From assembly GCF_019219095.1 (NCBI RefSeq), contig NZ_JAHUWH010000015.1, forward strand, positions 62,001 through 126,000: a stretch of DNA of 64,000 bases, written 5' to 3'. The DNA comes from Acidovorax sp. sic0104 (GTDB lineage Bacteria; Pseudomonadota; Gammaproteobacteria; Burkholderiales; Burkholderiaceae_C). Both the position numbers and the translations under genes were made by a program. Positions 17,314 through 25,436 of this stretch are shown one piece after another. Positions within the stretch are counted from its first letter, which is position 1. Each line of letters opens with the position of its first letter. The notes under the pieces were generated by a model, which was not told where the DNA came from, searched no databases, and worked only from the letters and a program-made list of their open reading frames with translations.

Positions 17314-17965
17314 GGGATTGGACTGTGGAAGGCGCAAGGCCCATGATCTCCGCGGCCTCGGCATAGGTGAATCCCCGCGCGAGCTTGGCCAGGATGTCCC
17401 TTTCCCGCGCCGTCAAGGCAGCCGCCGCCGGAGGAACCCTCGACGAGGATGGTACGGGGGACAATCGGGTCAGCAGTTGCCGCGCAATGATGGGCGTCAT
17501 GGGAGAGCCGCCCGCGCTGAGGCTCAGCACATGTTCCGCCAGATCGTCTTCGGTGCCGTCCTTCAGAAGGTAGCCGCGGGCACCCGCCTCGAACGCGCGC
17601 ATCATGTGGGCCTCATCCCCGAACATCGTGATCACCATGATCTCGGTGTCGGGGCGCAGCGCCCGGCATTGCCCGATCACTTCCAGCCCCGAACCGTCCG
17701 GCAGGCCGAGGTCGACCAGCAGCACATCCACGCTGTGGACCTGCAGCCATTGAACGGTCTCGGCCACCGTCGCCCCCACATAGTCCAGTCGCAGCTTCGC
17801 CGCGCGGGCGAGCGCCAGCCGCAGCCGCTCCCGCGTCCCGGGGTCGTCTTCCACGAGGCCGACCGAAATGGCCGCTCCGTCTGCTCCGCATGCAGCGTGC
17901 ACATGCCCGTCGGCCCGGGCCGGCGGCGCGTGCGCGGGGGAAGCAACATCCACTGATTTGGTCAT
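17231..17965 (-). CDS. LuxR/NarL-family response regulator
   Basis: A 244-residue regulator. A receiver domain begins after an unusual N-terminal extension of about 30 residues. The phosphoacceptor is Asp85 in VDVLLVDLGLPDGSG, with the acidic pair at 40-41 and a Lys in GYLLKDG. The C-terminal LuxR helix-turn-helix contains LTARERDILAKLARG and AEIMGLAPSTVQSHVKNIY. It is followed with overlap by the 7TMR-DISM kinase, forming a two-component pair. The target genes are not evident; the neighbouring ampG-like gene and the divergent OmpR-type system are not obviously related. Confidence 0.92.
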   Translation of the reverse strand: MTKSVDVASPAHAPPARADGHVHAACGADGAAISVGLVEDDPGTRERLRLALARAAKLRLDYVGATVAETVQWLQVHSVDVLLVDLGLPDGSGLEVIGQCRALRPDTEIMVITMFGDEAHMMRAFEAGARGYLLKDGTEDDLAEHVLSLSAGGSPMTPIIARQLLTRLSPVPSSSRVPPAAAALTARERDILAKLARGFTYAEAAEIMGLAPSTVQSHVKNIYSKLAVHSKAEAIFEARQMGIL

Positions 17966-18161
17966 CGAAGCGCAAGACCCGGAAAAAGAGGCAGCACAAG
18001 AAGGCTCTGCCCGCTTCGGGGCAAGAGAGGGCGACCCGGGGATTATGTCGCGGGCGCCGCCGGGCGTGCCTGGTTGCTTTACGGCAGCTTTACGTCTGAG
18101 ACAAAGCGGAGTGACGCTCTGCGGCCACGATGGACACGACGACCGCCACTAAACTGTCCCC

Positions 18162-18881
18162 ATGAGCTCCCAACTGCTGATGATCGAAGACGACGCCCGC
18201 CTGGCACAAATGGTGGGCGAGTACCTGGGCCAGTCGGGCCTGCAGGTCACGCACCGCGCGGACGGCAAGAGCGGCCTGGCGCAGCTGCAGGGCCCCGAGG
18301 CCGGCGCGCTGCCCGACCTGGTGATCCTGGACCTGATGCTGCCCGACATGGACGGCCTGGAAGTGTGCCGCCGCATCCGGTCGCTGCAGGGCAGCGCAGC
18401 GCAAGTGCCGGTGCTGATGCTCACCGCCAAAGGCGACCCGATGGACCGCATCATCGGTCTGGAGCTGGGCGCCGACGACTACCTGCCAAAGCCTTTCGAA
18501 CCGCGCGAGCTGCTGGCGCGCATCCGCGCCATCCTGCGCCGGCGCACCGACGGCGGTGCAGCACCGGCCACACAGGCTTTGCGCTTCGGGACGCTGGAGA
18601 TCGACCGCGATGCGCGCACCGTGAACGTGGGCGGCCAGCTGGCCGACCTGACCTCCTACCAGTTCGACCTGCTCGTGGCATTGGCAGAGCGCGCGGGCCG
18701 CGTGCTCACCCGCGACCAGATCATGGAAGCCGTGCGCGGCCGCGAACTGGAAGCGTTCGACCGCAGCATCGACGTGCACATGGGCCGCATCCGCGCGGCC
18801 ATCGAGGCCGACGCCAAGAACCCGCGCCGCATCCTCACGGTGCGTGGCGTGGGCTATGTGTTCGCCAAGCAGCAGGACTGA
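18162..18881 (+). CDS. OmpR-family response regulator (RstA/CpxR-like)
   Basis: A 239-residue regulator with an N-terminal receiver (acidic IEDD at residues 8-11, phosphoacceptor Asp57 in LVILDLMLPDMDG, Lys in LPKPFEPREL) and a C-terminal winged helix (residues ~140-235, ending RRILTVRGVGYVFAKQQ). A sensor kinase follows 135 bp downstream in the same direction. The combination and the DANASHELRS-type kinase next door resemble RstAB/CpxAR envelope-stress systems. The gene starts 196 bp from the divergent LuxR-type regulator. Confidence 0.93.
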   Translation: MSSQLLMIEDDARLAQMVGEYLGQSGLQVTHRADGKSGLAQLQGPEAGALPDLVILDLMLPDMDGLEVCRRIRSLQGSAAQVPVLMLTAKGDPMDRIIGLELGADDYLPKPFEPRELLARIRAILRRRTDGGAAPATQALRFGTLEIDRDARTVNVGGQLADLTSYQFDLLVALAERAGRVLTRDQIMEAVRGRELEAFDRSIDVHMGRIRAAIEADAKNPRRILTVRGVGYVFAKQQD

Positions 18882-18890
18882 ATGCATGCG

Positions 18891-18990
18891 CCCTGAGTCG
18901 CTTCGCGCCTTCGCCCTCAGGGAGACGCCGCCAGCGCGGCGGGACGCCCCTTGCGCCCCGGCCGCCGGCCTGGGCCGCGCCAGTCCCCTG
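18891..18990. repeat. GC-rich dispersed intergenic repeat, copy C (between regulator and kinase)
   Basis: Begins CCCTGAGTCGCTTCGCGCC and ends TGGGCCGCGCCAGTCCCC, in the same orientation as copy B. It separates a response regulator from its kinase, a second example of this repeat lying inside an apparent operon. Confidence 0.7.
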
Positions 18991-19016
18991 CAGTGCGCCT
19001 CTTGCTCTTGATAGCC

Positions 19017-20246
19017 ATGTCCCTGTCCACGCCCTTTTCCCGCCGCCTGTACCTGCGCATCTGGCTGGCCGTGGTCGGCGGCATCGCGGTGCTGACGCTG
19101 TCGGTGGGCTGGGCCTGGCGCATGGCCGAAGAGCAGAAGGCCCAGAACGCACAGCCCTTCGTTCCGCCCTCGCGCGAGATGGTGCTGCGCGACAACACCG
19201 GCAACGTGGTGCTGCGCGGCCTGGCCACGCGCCAGCCCAGCGAGCCGGGCGAAGGCGCGGAATTCCACATCGAATCGGGAGACGGCCAGCCTTTCGTGCT
19301 GCAGATGGCCCCACGCCAGCCCAGGGGCGAGCGAGGCGGTGGCGGCGGCCGGCCCGGCGACGCCTTCTGGACGCGCCCGCCCTTCGGCTTCCTGTGGCTG
19401 CTGGGCATCGTGGGCCTGGCCGTGGCGATCGGCGTGTACCCCATCATCCGCCGCCTCACATTGCGGCTGGAAGCGCTGCAGCGCAGTGTGCAGCGCTTTG
19501 GCGAGGGCGATCTGTCGGTGCGCGTGCCCGAACAGGGCCAGGACGAAGTTGCCGACCTGGCGCGGCAGTTCAACGCAGCGGCCGAGCGGGTGGAGAACCT
19601 GGTGAAGTCGCACAAATCGCTGCTGGCCAATGCCTCCCACGAGCTGCGCTCGCCGCTCACCCGCATCCGCATGGGCATGGAGCTGATGGGAGGCCAGCAG
19701 CCCTCGCCCGCATTCCGCGAGGAAATCCTGCGCAACATCGCCGAACTGGACCAGCTGGTGGACGAGATCCTGCTCGCAAGCCGCCTGGACGCGCGCGAAG
19801 CCGACGTGGGCACCGTGGAACTGGTGGACCTGATCGGCCTGGCCGCCGAGGAGTGCGCCCGCGTGGACGCCGACCTGGACGTGAGTTCCAGCCCCGACTC
19901 CGTGGATGTGCGGGGCGTCTCCAAGCTCTTGCGCCGCGCCATCCGCAACCTGCTGGAAAACGCGCGCCGCTACAGCACCGGCGAGATCACGGTGGTGGTG
20001 CACCGCCGCCAGGGCCACGCCGAAGTGAGCGTGTGCGACCGCGGCCCTGGCGTTCCGCTGACCCAGCGCGAACGCATCTTCGAGCCGTTCTACCGCCTGC
20101 CCGGTGCCAGCGAGCGCGCCGGCGGCGTGGGGCTGGGGCTGGCGCTGGTGCGCTCCATCGCGGGGCGCCACAACGGCACCGTGCACTGCGAAGACCGACA
20201 AGGCGGCGGCGCGTGCTTCGTGCTCCGGCTTCCGCTATCACATTAG
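19017..20246 (+). CDS. Sensor histidine kinase, EnvZ/RstB/CpxA type
   Basis: A 409-residue kinase. TM1 is at about residues 12-33, a short periplasmic loop (~85 residues) includes a Gly-Arg-rich stretch, and TM2 is at about 124-146. A HAMP linker is followed by the HisKA box SLLANASHELRSPLTR with His208. The HATPase has an N box (RRAIRNLLENARRY) and G boxes (CDRGPG, GVGLGLALVRSI). It forms a pair with the regulator at 18162. The start is the ATG at 19017, after the intergenic repeat; the upstream in-frame extension is repeat sequence. The stop codon lies inside a copy of the AT-containing dispersed repeat. Confidence 0.92.
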   Translation: MSLSTPFSRRLYLRIWLAVVGGIAVLTLSVGWAWRMAEEQKAQNAQPFVPPSREMVLRDNTGNVVLRGLATRQPSEPGEGAEFHIESGDGQPFVLQMAPRQPRGERGGGGGRPGDAFWTRPPFGFLWLLGIVGLAVAIGVYPIIRRLTLRLEALQRSVQRFGEGDLSVRVPEQGQDEVADLARQFNAAAERVENLVKSHKSLLANASHELRSPLTRIRMGMELMGGQQPSPAFREEILRNIAELDQLVDEILLASRLDAREADVGTVELVDLIGLAAEECARVDADLDVSSSPDSVDVRGVSKLLRRAIRNLLENARRYSTGEITVVVHRRQGHAEVSVCDRGPGVPLTQRERIFEPFYRLPGASERAGGVGLGLALVRSIAGRHNGTVHCEDRQGGGACFVLRLPLSH

Positions 20247-20267
20247 TAGCATTTAGCGCTTGATGCG
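20233..20267. repeat. Dispersed intergenic repeat (AGCAGCTA family), copy 3, partial
   Basis: Read on the minus strand it is ATCAAGCGCTAAATGCTACTAATGTGATAGC (positions 20234-20264). It includes the kinase stop codon at 20244-20246, so the repeat supplies the gene's end. Confidence 0.55.
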
Positions 20268-20284
20268 CGGCCGCTGCAGGCCTC

Positions 20285-21568
20285 TCAGGCCCTGATCCGT
20301 GAACGCCAGCGCCACGCCATGAAGGCGTACAGCACGGCCCCCAGCAACAGCACCGAGCCCGCCACCCCCAGCGCCCAGTCGAACCCCTGCGCGCGCGTAC
20401 CGGCGCGCGCCAGCAGCGCAGCCGCCATCGGCGGCCCCACGATCTGCCCGATGCCGTACAACGCCGTGAGCAGTCCGGTGAAGCCCGCAGCCGCCTGCGG
20501 CCACTGGTGGCGCGCCTCCTGCAGTGCGAAGAAGGTGATGGCCGTGAACGGCAAACCCAGCAGCAGGCTGCCCAGCGCAAAACCGGCCGGCCCGGGCCAC
20601 AGCACGCCCAGCGCAACACCCACCGCTTGCAGCAAGTAGGCTGCCGCCAGCAGCCAACGGCGGTCCCGCGTGGGAGCGATGCGGGTGGACAGCAGTGCGC
20701 CCAGCGCCACGCCGGCGCCAAAGATGGGCCAGAACAGGTCCGGCCACACCGAGCCAGCCGCTAGCGCCGCCCGCGCGATCACCGGCAGGAAGGTGGCGGT
20801 GACGATGTAGCCCAATCCCGCCAGACCATAGGCGGCAGCCAGCAAGGCACGCTCGCCCACCGGGCGCGGTGCGGGCATCAGCGGCACAGCCGCAGCAGCC
20901 CCCGAGGCCGCAACCGCAGCGGGCACCTCGCTGCCCCGAAACACCGTCCAGGCGCAGGCACAGAGGATGGCTGCCAGCAGGCTGAACGCCGCCCACCCTG
21001 CCGCCGCGCTCCAGCCTGCAGCCACCATGGCGCTGGTCGGCAGGCCGGTGATGACGATGCCCAGCCCCGGGCCGCAGAAGATCAGCCCGCCCCACGCAGG
21101 GCGCCCGAGGTGGGCCAGGCGCCCCATGCACCAGTTGGCCGTGCCCAGGAACACCAGCGCGCTGGCCACACCCGCCAGCAGACGCAGCAGCGGCCACGAC
21201 GCGGGCCAGGGCAGCGCCAGCAGCCCCGTGAGCAGCACGGTAGCTACCAGCCCGCCGCGCACCAGCGTGGCATTCAGTGCGGCATTGCCGGGTTCGCGGC
21301 CCAGGCGCCGCGAGAGCCACGGCAAGGCCATGTAAAGCAACGCCCCCGCCAGGTAGCCTGCGTAGTTGGCCGTGGCCAGCCAGCTGCCGGTGGCAATGTC
21401 CACCACCCCGTCGTGCAGCATCATGGGCAGGAGCGGGGTGAAGGCGAACCGGCCGATGCCCATGGCCGCCGCCAGCGCGGCCATGCCGGCCAAGGCAATC
21501 CGCAGCGCCGACGCGCCGTCAGTGGCCTGCCCTGGGACGGAGGAGGAAGACATGGACACGTGGTTCAT
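20285..21568 (-). CDS. YbfB/YjiJ-family MFS transporter
   Basis: About 427 residues and 12 hydrophobic segments. It matches the YbfB/YjiJ (MFS_4) family: AAAMGIGRFAFTPLLPMM at the first segment, YAGYLAGALL, and a second-half GLGYIVTATFLPVIARA. The substrate of the family is largely unknown. The start is unclear: ATG 21568 is used, ATG 21553 and GTG 21592 are alternatives, and none has a clear Shine-Dalgarno. It is divergent from a LysR regulator starting at 21657, which probably controls it. Confidence 0.87.
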   Translation of the reverse strand: MNHVSMSSSSVPGQATDGASALRIALAGMAALAAAMGIGRFAFTPLLPMMLHDGVVDIATGSWLATANYAGYLAGALLYMALPWLSRRLGREPGNAALNATLVRGGLVATVLLTGLLALPWPASWPLLRLLAGVASALVFLGTANWCMGRLAHLGRPAWGGLIFCGPGLGIVITGLPTSAMVAAGWSAAAGWAAFSLLAAILCACAWTVFRGSEVPAAVAASGAAAAVPLMPAPRPVGERALLAAAYGLAGLGYIVTATFLPVIARAALAAGSVWPDLFWPIFGAGVALGALLSTRIAPTRDRRWLLAAAYLLQAVGVALGVLWPGPAGFALGSLLLGLPFTAITFFALQEARHQWPQAAAGFTGLLTALYGIGQIVGPPMAAALLARAGTRAQGFDWALGVAGSVLLLGAVLYAFMAWRWRSRIRA

Positions 21569-21656
21569 GGGATCAAGCGTGGGGGTTGCCACGGGGGAAG
21601 CTGCTGCTTATCATCTTATCAAGAGATTGAATTTCTGTAATTCATACTTTTTCAAG

Positions 21657-22526
21657 ATGGAAAAAACCTCGCCCTTGCTGGATCTCGCAGCGCTCGACAT
21701 CTTCCGCACCGTGGCGGCGGAAGGCAGCGTCACGCGTGCTGCCGAGCGGCTTTCGCGGGCGCAATCCAATGTGACCACGCGGGTGCAGCAGCTGGAGGCG
21801 GGCCTGGGCACGCCGCTGTTCCTGCGCGAAGGCAAGCGCATGGCGCTCACGCCCGAGGGCCAGGTGCTGCTGGGCTATTCCGACCGGCTGCTCGCACTGG
21901 CCGAAGAGGCGCGCCAGGCGCTGCAGCCAGGGCCGCCCGCCGGCCGCCTGCGCCTGGGCTCCATGGAAAGCACCGCTGCGAGCCGATTGCCCGCGCCGCT
22001 GGCCCGCCTGCACAGTCAGTGTCCAGGCGTTGCACTGGAGCTGACAACGGCCGCGACCCGGGTGCTGGTGGACCGGCTGCGCGGACACGCGCTCGATGCC
22101 GTGCTGGTGGCGTGGCCGCCGGGGCAACCGCCGGACCCGGCGCTCGAAACCAGGCCTGTGTTCACCGAAGAGCTGCTGCTGGTCTTGCCCGCCGACCACC
22201 CGCCCGTGATCGGCCCGCAGGATGTGGTGCCCGGCACGCTGGCGGTGTTCGAGCCTGGCTGCACGTACCGGCGCATCGCCCAGGACTGGTTCGCCCCCCG
22301 GCCGGAGCCCATGAAGTTGCTGGAGCTGGGCTCGTACCACGCCATCCTGGCCAGCGTCTCTGGCGGTGGCTGCGCGGGCATCGTGCCGCGCTCGGTACTC
22401 TGCCTCTCGCCGCACGCGGATCTGCTGAGCCAGCACCCGATCACCACCATCGCCACCTTGCTGATCTGGCGACAGGGCTATCACTCGCCCGCGCTTGATG
22501 CGCTGCAGCAGGTGCTGAAAACTTGA
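21657..22526 (+). CDS. LysR-family regulator
   Basis: A 289-residue LysR protein with an N-terminal helix-turn-helix (GSVTRAAERLSRAQSNVTTRVQQLE, residues ~24-48, shown in part) and a substrate-binding domain. The Asn-Val-Thr-Thr-Arg variant in the recognition helix is typical of the subgroup paired with YbfB-type exporters. The gene is divergent from that transporter, with an AT-rich 88-bp shared promoter region (TTATCATCTTATCAAG around 21608). The inducer is unknown. Confidence 0.9.
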   Translation: MEKTSPLLDLAALDIFRTVAAEGSVTRAAERLSRAQSNVTTRVQQLEAGLGTPLFLREGKRMALTPEGQVLLGYSDRLLALAEEARQALQPGPPAGRLRLGSMESTAASRLPAPLARLHSQCPGVALELTTAATRVLVDRLRGHALDAVLVAWPPGQPPDPALETRPVFTEELLLVLPADHPPVIGPQDVVPGTLAVFEPGCTYRRIAQDWFAPRPEPMKLLELGSYHAILASVSGGGCAGIVPRSVLCLSPHADLLSQHPITTIATLLIWRQGYHSPALDALQQVLKT

Positions 22527-22555
22527 GATGACACCTCCGGCGCAAGCTCTGGATA

Positions 22556-22623
22556 CGCCGCCTTCGGGGCGGCGCGGCCCTTGCGCGGGGCGCTGGCTTG
22601 GGTGGCGCCGGTTTCAAGCATCG
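22556..22623. repeat. GC-rich dispersed intergenic repeat, copy D
   Basis: Contains GGCGCGGCCCTTGCGCGGGG and ends GGCGCCGGTTTCAAGCATCGC, the same tail as copies F and G in inverse orientation. Confidence 0.6.
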
Positions 22624-22663
22624 CGCTACAGCGCACCGCAGCGCACCGCAGCGCGCTGTAGCG
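22624..22663. repeat. 11-bp inverted repeat enclosing 10-bp tandem repeats
   Basis: CGCTACAGCGC at 22624-22634 pairs perfectly with GCGCTGTAGCG at 22653-22663. The 18-nt loop is built from tandem GCGCACCGCA units. It lies 66 bp before the nitronate monooxygenase start and could be an operator or a terminator of the LysR gene. Confidence 0.6.
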
Positions 22664-22728
22664 GGTGTGTCGTTGGTCGCAGTTCAACCCCCCGCCAAGT
22701 CTCCTTTTATTGTCACGGACCACACAAA

Positions 22729-23889
22729 ATGCCCCACCACAGCCTGCGCACTACCCTCTCCCTTCGCCTGCCCATCGTGCAGGGGCCCATGACCGGGGCG
22801 GACACGCCAGCGCTGGCCGCCGCCGTGTCCGCCGCGGGCGGGCTGGGCACCCTGGGCTGCGGCATGCGCTCGCCCGCCGCCATGGCGCAGGCCGCAGCCG
22901 AGGTGCGAAGCCGCACCGACCGGCCTTTCGGGCTCAATTTGTTCGTGCAGAACACGCCCGCGCCGGACGACGCCACCGTGCAGTCGGCGCTGGCGCGGCT
23001 GGCACCGCTGTACGCCGAGTTCGGTCTGGAGGCTGCCGTGCCCGCGCGCTGGTGCGAGGACTTCCAAGCCCAGTTCGAGGCGCTGATCGAGGCCCGGCCC
23101 GCCGTCGCCAGCTTCACCTTCGGCATCCTCAGCGCCGCGCAGGTAGAGCGACTGCACAGTGCCGGCAGTTACGTCATCGGCACGGCCACCACCGTGGCCG
23201 AGGCGCTGGCCTGGGCCGATGTGGGAGCGGACGCGGTGTGCGCCTCGGGCATGGAGGCCGGCGGCCATCGCGGCACCTTCCTGCCCACGGGTCGGCCACA
23301 GGCGGAAGGCCTTGCCCCCGCGGATTGCGCCGTGCGCACTGGCACGCCGTCGCAGGCGGACTTCGCCGCCGCGATGGTGGGCACGATCGCGCTGGTGCCG
23401 CAGTGCGTGGACGCACTTCGCCCACGCGGTGTGCCGGTGATCGCGGCCGGAGGCATCGTGGACGGGCGGGGCATCGCCGCAGCGCAGGCGCTCGGGGCGC
23501 AAGCCGTGCAGATGGGCACGGCCTTCCTGGCGTGCGACGAATCGGGCATCGGCCGCGCCTATCGCGACGCCATGGGCAGCGCCATCGCCACCGACACGCG
23601 CACCACCCGCGTCTTCTCGGGCCGCCCCGCGCGCGGTATCGTCAACCCCATGCTGCAGAAGCTGCACGCGCACGAGACCGACGTGCCCGCTTACCCCGTG
23701 CAGAACGCCCTGACCGGCGCCCTGCGCCGTGCCAGCGCCGACGCGGGACGCGCCGACCACCTGTCCCTGTGGGCCGGCCAGGGCGTGGCGGCCGTGCGTC
23801 CCATGCCGGCCGCTGCGCTGGTAGCGGCGCTGGAGACGGAATGGCGGGCCGCGCTGGCGGCGCAGGCGGCGTTGTTGCAGGCGCAATAA
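22729..23889 (+). CDS. Nitronate monooxygenase-family FMN enzyme
   Basis: A 386-residue TIM-barrel protein of the 2-nitropropane dioxygenase/NMO family, which oxidises alkyl nitronates using FMN. Visible hallmarks are the N-terminal LRLPIVQGPMTG, AAVSAAGGLGTLG, the SGMEAGGHRGTF phosphate/FMN loop, VIAAGGIVDGRG and ALGAQAVQMGTAFL. The start is the ATG at 22729; the upstream in-frame sequence is repeat DNA. It is monocistronic, followed by a 394-base gene-free stretch. NMO-family members are often detoxifying enzymes against propionate 3-nitronate, but the true substrate is unknown. Confidence 0.9.
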   Translation: MPHHSLRTTLSLRLPIVQGPMTGADTPALAAAVSAAGGLGTLGCGMRSPAAMAQAAAEVRSRTDRPFGLNLFVQNTPAPDDATVQSALARLAPLYAEFGLEAAVPARWCEDFQAQFEALIEARPAVASFTFGILSAAQVERLHSAGSYVIGTATTVAEALAWADVGADAVCASGMEAGGHRGTFLPTGRPQAEGLAPADCAVRTGTPSQADFAAAMVGTIALVPQCVDALRPRGVPVIAAGGIVDGRGIAAAQALGAQAVQMGTAFLACDESGIGRAYRDAMGSAIATDTRTTRVFSGRPARGIVNPMLQKLHAHETDVPAYPVQNALTGALRRASADAGRADHLSLWAGQGVAAVRPMPAAALVAALETEWRAALAAQAALLQAQ

Positions 23890-23950
23890 CGCTATCTATT
23901 CAATAGCTGACTGCACTTGCTGGGCAAGCGCCAACGGCCGATTTGAATCC
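23890..23950. repeat. Dispersed intergenic repeat (AGCAGCTA family), copy 4
   Basis: Inverse orientation: GCTATCTATTCAATAGCTGA then CTTGCTGGGCAAGCGCCAAC. It begins immediately after the stop codon at 23889. Confidence 0.7.
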
Positions 23951-23994
23951 GAGCTTGTGTGCTTCGTGGCCCATGGAGGCTCGGTGCGCGCCCT

Positions 23995-24135
23995 GGCTTC
24001 GACAGGCTCAGCCCGAACGGATGGGGTAGAGCGACGCCGGCTCGGACCGTGGGGCCGCTCTCTGCAACGGGTGCAGCATCCAGGACAGGATTCGCGCCGT
24101 GTGCGCCCAGGCTTCGACAAGCTCAGCCCGAACGG
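23995..24135. repeat. Two copies of the TTCGACARGCTCAGCCCGAA repeat
   Basis: Copies at 23995-24020 and 24110-24135, in the same orientation, differ by one base within 26 nt. The upstream flanks (GTGCGCGCCCTGG versus GTGTGCGCCCAGG) are also related. This sequence is a common short repeat in Proteobacterial intergenic DNA. Confidence 0.8.
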
Positions 24136-24200
24136 TTGAAGGGCGACGCGGGCGGCAGGCGCAGGATCAAGACGGGCCCCCGCCAAGGGCGCGGGTCCCC

Positions 24201-24282
24201 ACCAGCGCACCCGTGGATCCGGCTTTGCCGGGCCACCGGGTGCGTCCCCCTGGGGGGAAGGCGCGCAGCGCCTCAGGGGGGC
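24201..24282. repeat. GC-rich dispersed intergenic repeat, copy E
   Basis: Contains GGGCCACCGGGTGCGTCCCC and GCGCAGCGCCTCAGGGGG, ending one base before the glycosyltransferase stop codon. CCCCCTGGGGGG and GGCGCGCAGCGCC form hairpins, so it may terminate transcription from both sides. Confidence 0.65.
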
Positions 24283-24283
24283 C

Positions 24284-25258
24284 TCAGTTCTTCCAGGGCA
24301 GCTCGCGTGCGGGGCCTTGGATGACCGGCGGCTGGGCGTTGATCTTCTCGCCCGCCAGCACGCGCTCGTACATCCGCAGGTAGTTGCGGGCCATGCGGTC
24401 GGCGCTGAAGTGGTCCACCACATGCTGGTGGCATGCACGCGCGTCGAAGCGGTTGTTGCGCACGGCCTCGGCCAGCACGCTCGCCTCGGCCGACAGCACC
24501 CCGCAGTGCAGTGGCACCAGTTCGGGCAGCGCACCATACGGTGTGGAAAACACCGGGCATCCGAAGTACAGGCTTTCGATCACCGCCAGCCCGAAAGGCT
24601 CGTGCCAGCGCACCGGGAAGATCAGCCCGCGCGATGCGTTGAGCAGGCCCGTCTTCTCTGTGCCGCCCACCATGCCGTGGAAATGGATCTTGCGCGACAG
24701 CGTCCATCGAAAGCCGCGCTTGAAGTTGATGCGCGTGCCGCCCAGCACATCAAGCTCCACACCCGCCCGCAGCGCCACCTTGATCGCGCCGCGCACGTTC
24801 TTCACGCCCCACGCCGCCTTGCCCAGGAAGTGGTAGCGCGGGCGTGGCGACTGGAAGTCCACCGGGCCGTAGCCGCCCCAGTCCAGCCCGTTGTAGACGA
24901 ACTCGGTGGAGCCATACCGCGCCGCGTGGTCGCGCGAGAGAAACACGGTGTTCAGCGGCAGCGGCTTGGGCTTGCGCGCATTGCCGTGCTCCGTCACCAG
25001 ATACGGCTTGGCCAGCTCGGTGCGCGGGTTGAACTGGAAGTGCGTGATGTCCACGCCCTTCGGGATCTGGCGTTCCCAGGGTTCGTCGGGGCGGATGGGC
25101 AACACGTCGCCGAAGTCGCAGGTGGAGCCCTCGGGCACCAGGTAGCTCACGCGGTGGCCCTGTTGCACCAGGGTCTTGCCCAGGTCCCAGATCACGCGCT
25201 CGGTGCCGCCATAGCCGTAGACCGGGATGGGAGAGTTGTTGACCAGCAGGATGTGCAT
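24284..25258 (-). CDS. GT4-family glycosyltransferase
   Basis: A 324-residue GT-B glycosyltransferase. The N-terminal MHILLVNNSPIPVYGYGGTE carries the Gly-Gly loop for the acceptor. The C-terminal half contains RGLIFPVRWHEPFGLAVIES, whose EPFGLAVIE is the nucleotide-sugar-binding E-x7-E motif. The ATG at 25258 is used because the upstream frame is repeat sequence. It stands in a minus-strand group with an O-antigen ligase-like gene and a GT2 gene, so it probably builds lipopolysaccharide core or an exopolysaccharide. Donor and acceptor are unknown. Confidence 0.88.
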   Translation of the reverse strand: MHILLVNNSPIPVYGYGGTERVIWDLGKTLVQQGHRVSYLVPEGSTCDFGDVLPIRPDEPWERQIPKGVDITHFQFNPRTELAKPYLVTEHGNARKPKPLPLNTVFLSRDHAARYGSTEFVYNGLDWGGYGPVDFQSPRPRYHFLGKAAWGVKNVRGAIKVALRAGVELDVLGGTRINFKRGFRWTLSRKIHFHGMVGGTEKTGLLNASRGLIFPVRWHEPFGLAVIESLYFGCPVFSTPYGALPELVPLHCGVLSAEASVLAEAVRNNRFDARACHQHVVDHFSADRMARNYLRMYERVLAGEKINAQPPVIQGPARELPWKN

Positions 25259-25311
25259 GAAGAAGCCTTTCGTCTCAGGAATCCATGGCGCTGGACACCG
25301 GTCGCAACGAT

Positions 25312-25426
25312 CGAAACTGGCGCGGCCCCAGCGAGTGCCGCCGTGGAACTGGCTTCGCCAGGCCACCGGTGGCGTCCCTCTCCCGCGCAGCGAGAGAGAG
25401 GGAAGACGCGAAGCGGCTCAGGGAGT
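25312..25426. repeat. GC-rich dispersed intergenic repeat, copy F
   Basis: TCGAAACTGGCGCGGCCCC, then GCCAGGCCACCGGTGGCGTCC, a CTCTCCCGC/GCGAGAGAG hairpin and GAAGCGGCTCAGGGA. It lies between the glycosyltransferase and O-antigen ligase genes. Confidence 0.75.
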
Positions 25427-25436
25427 GTCGTCTCAT

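Larger units (their letters stand above)
23890..24283. other. Gene-free stretch of about 390 bases made of three repeat types
   Basis: No gene is seen. The stretch contains an AGCAGCTA-family repeat (23890-23950), two copies of a GGCTTCGACA-type repeat (23995-24020 and 24110-24135) and a GC-rich dispersed repeat (24201-24282). It separates the nitronate monooxygenase gene from the convergent glycosyltransferase gene and looks like an accumulation site for small repeats. Confidence 0.7.

Noticed and set aside
17231..17364. Frameshift between the response regulator and kinase genes
   Set aside because: Both proteins have complete domains; an overlap with an upstream kinase start explains the arrangement without an error.
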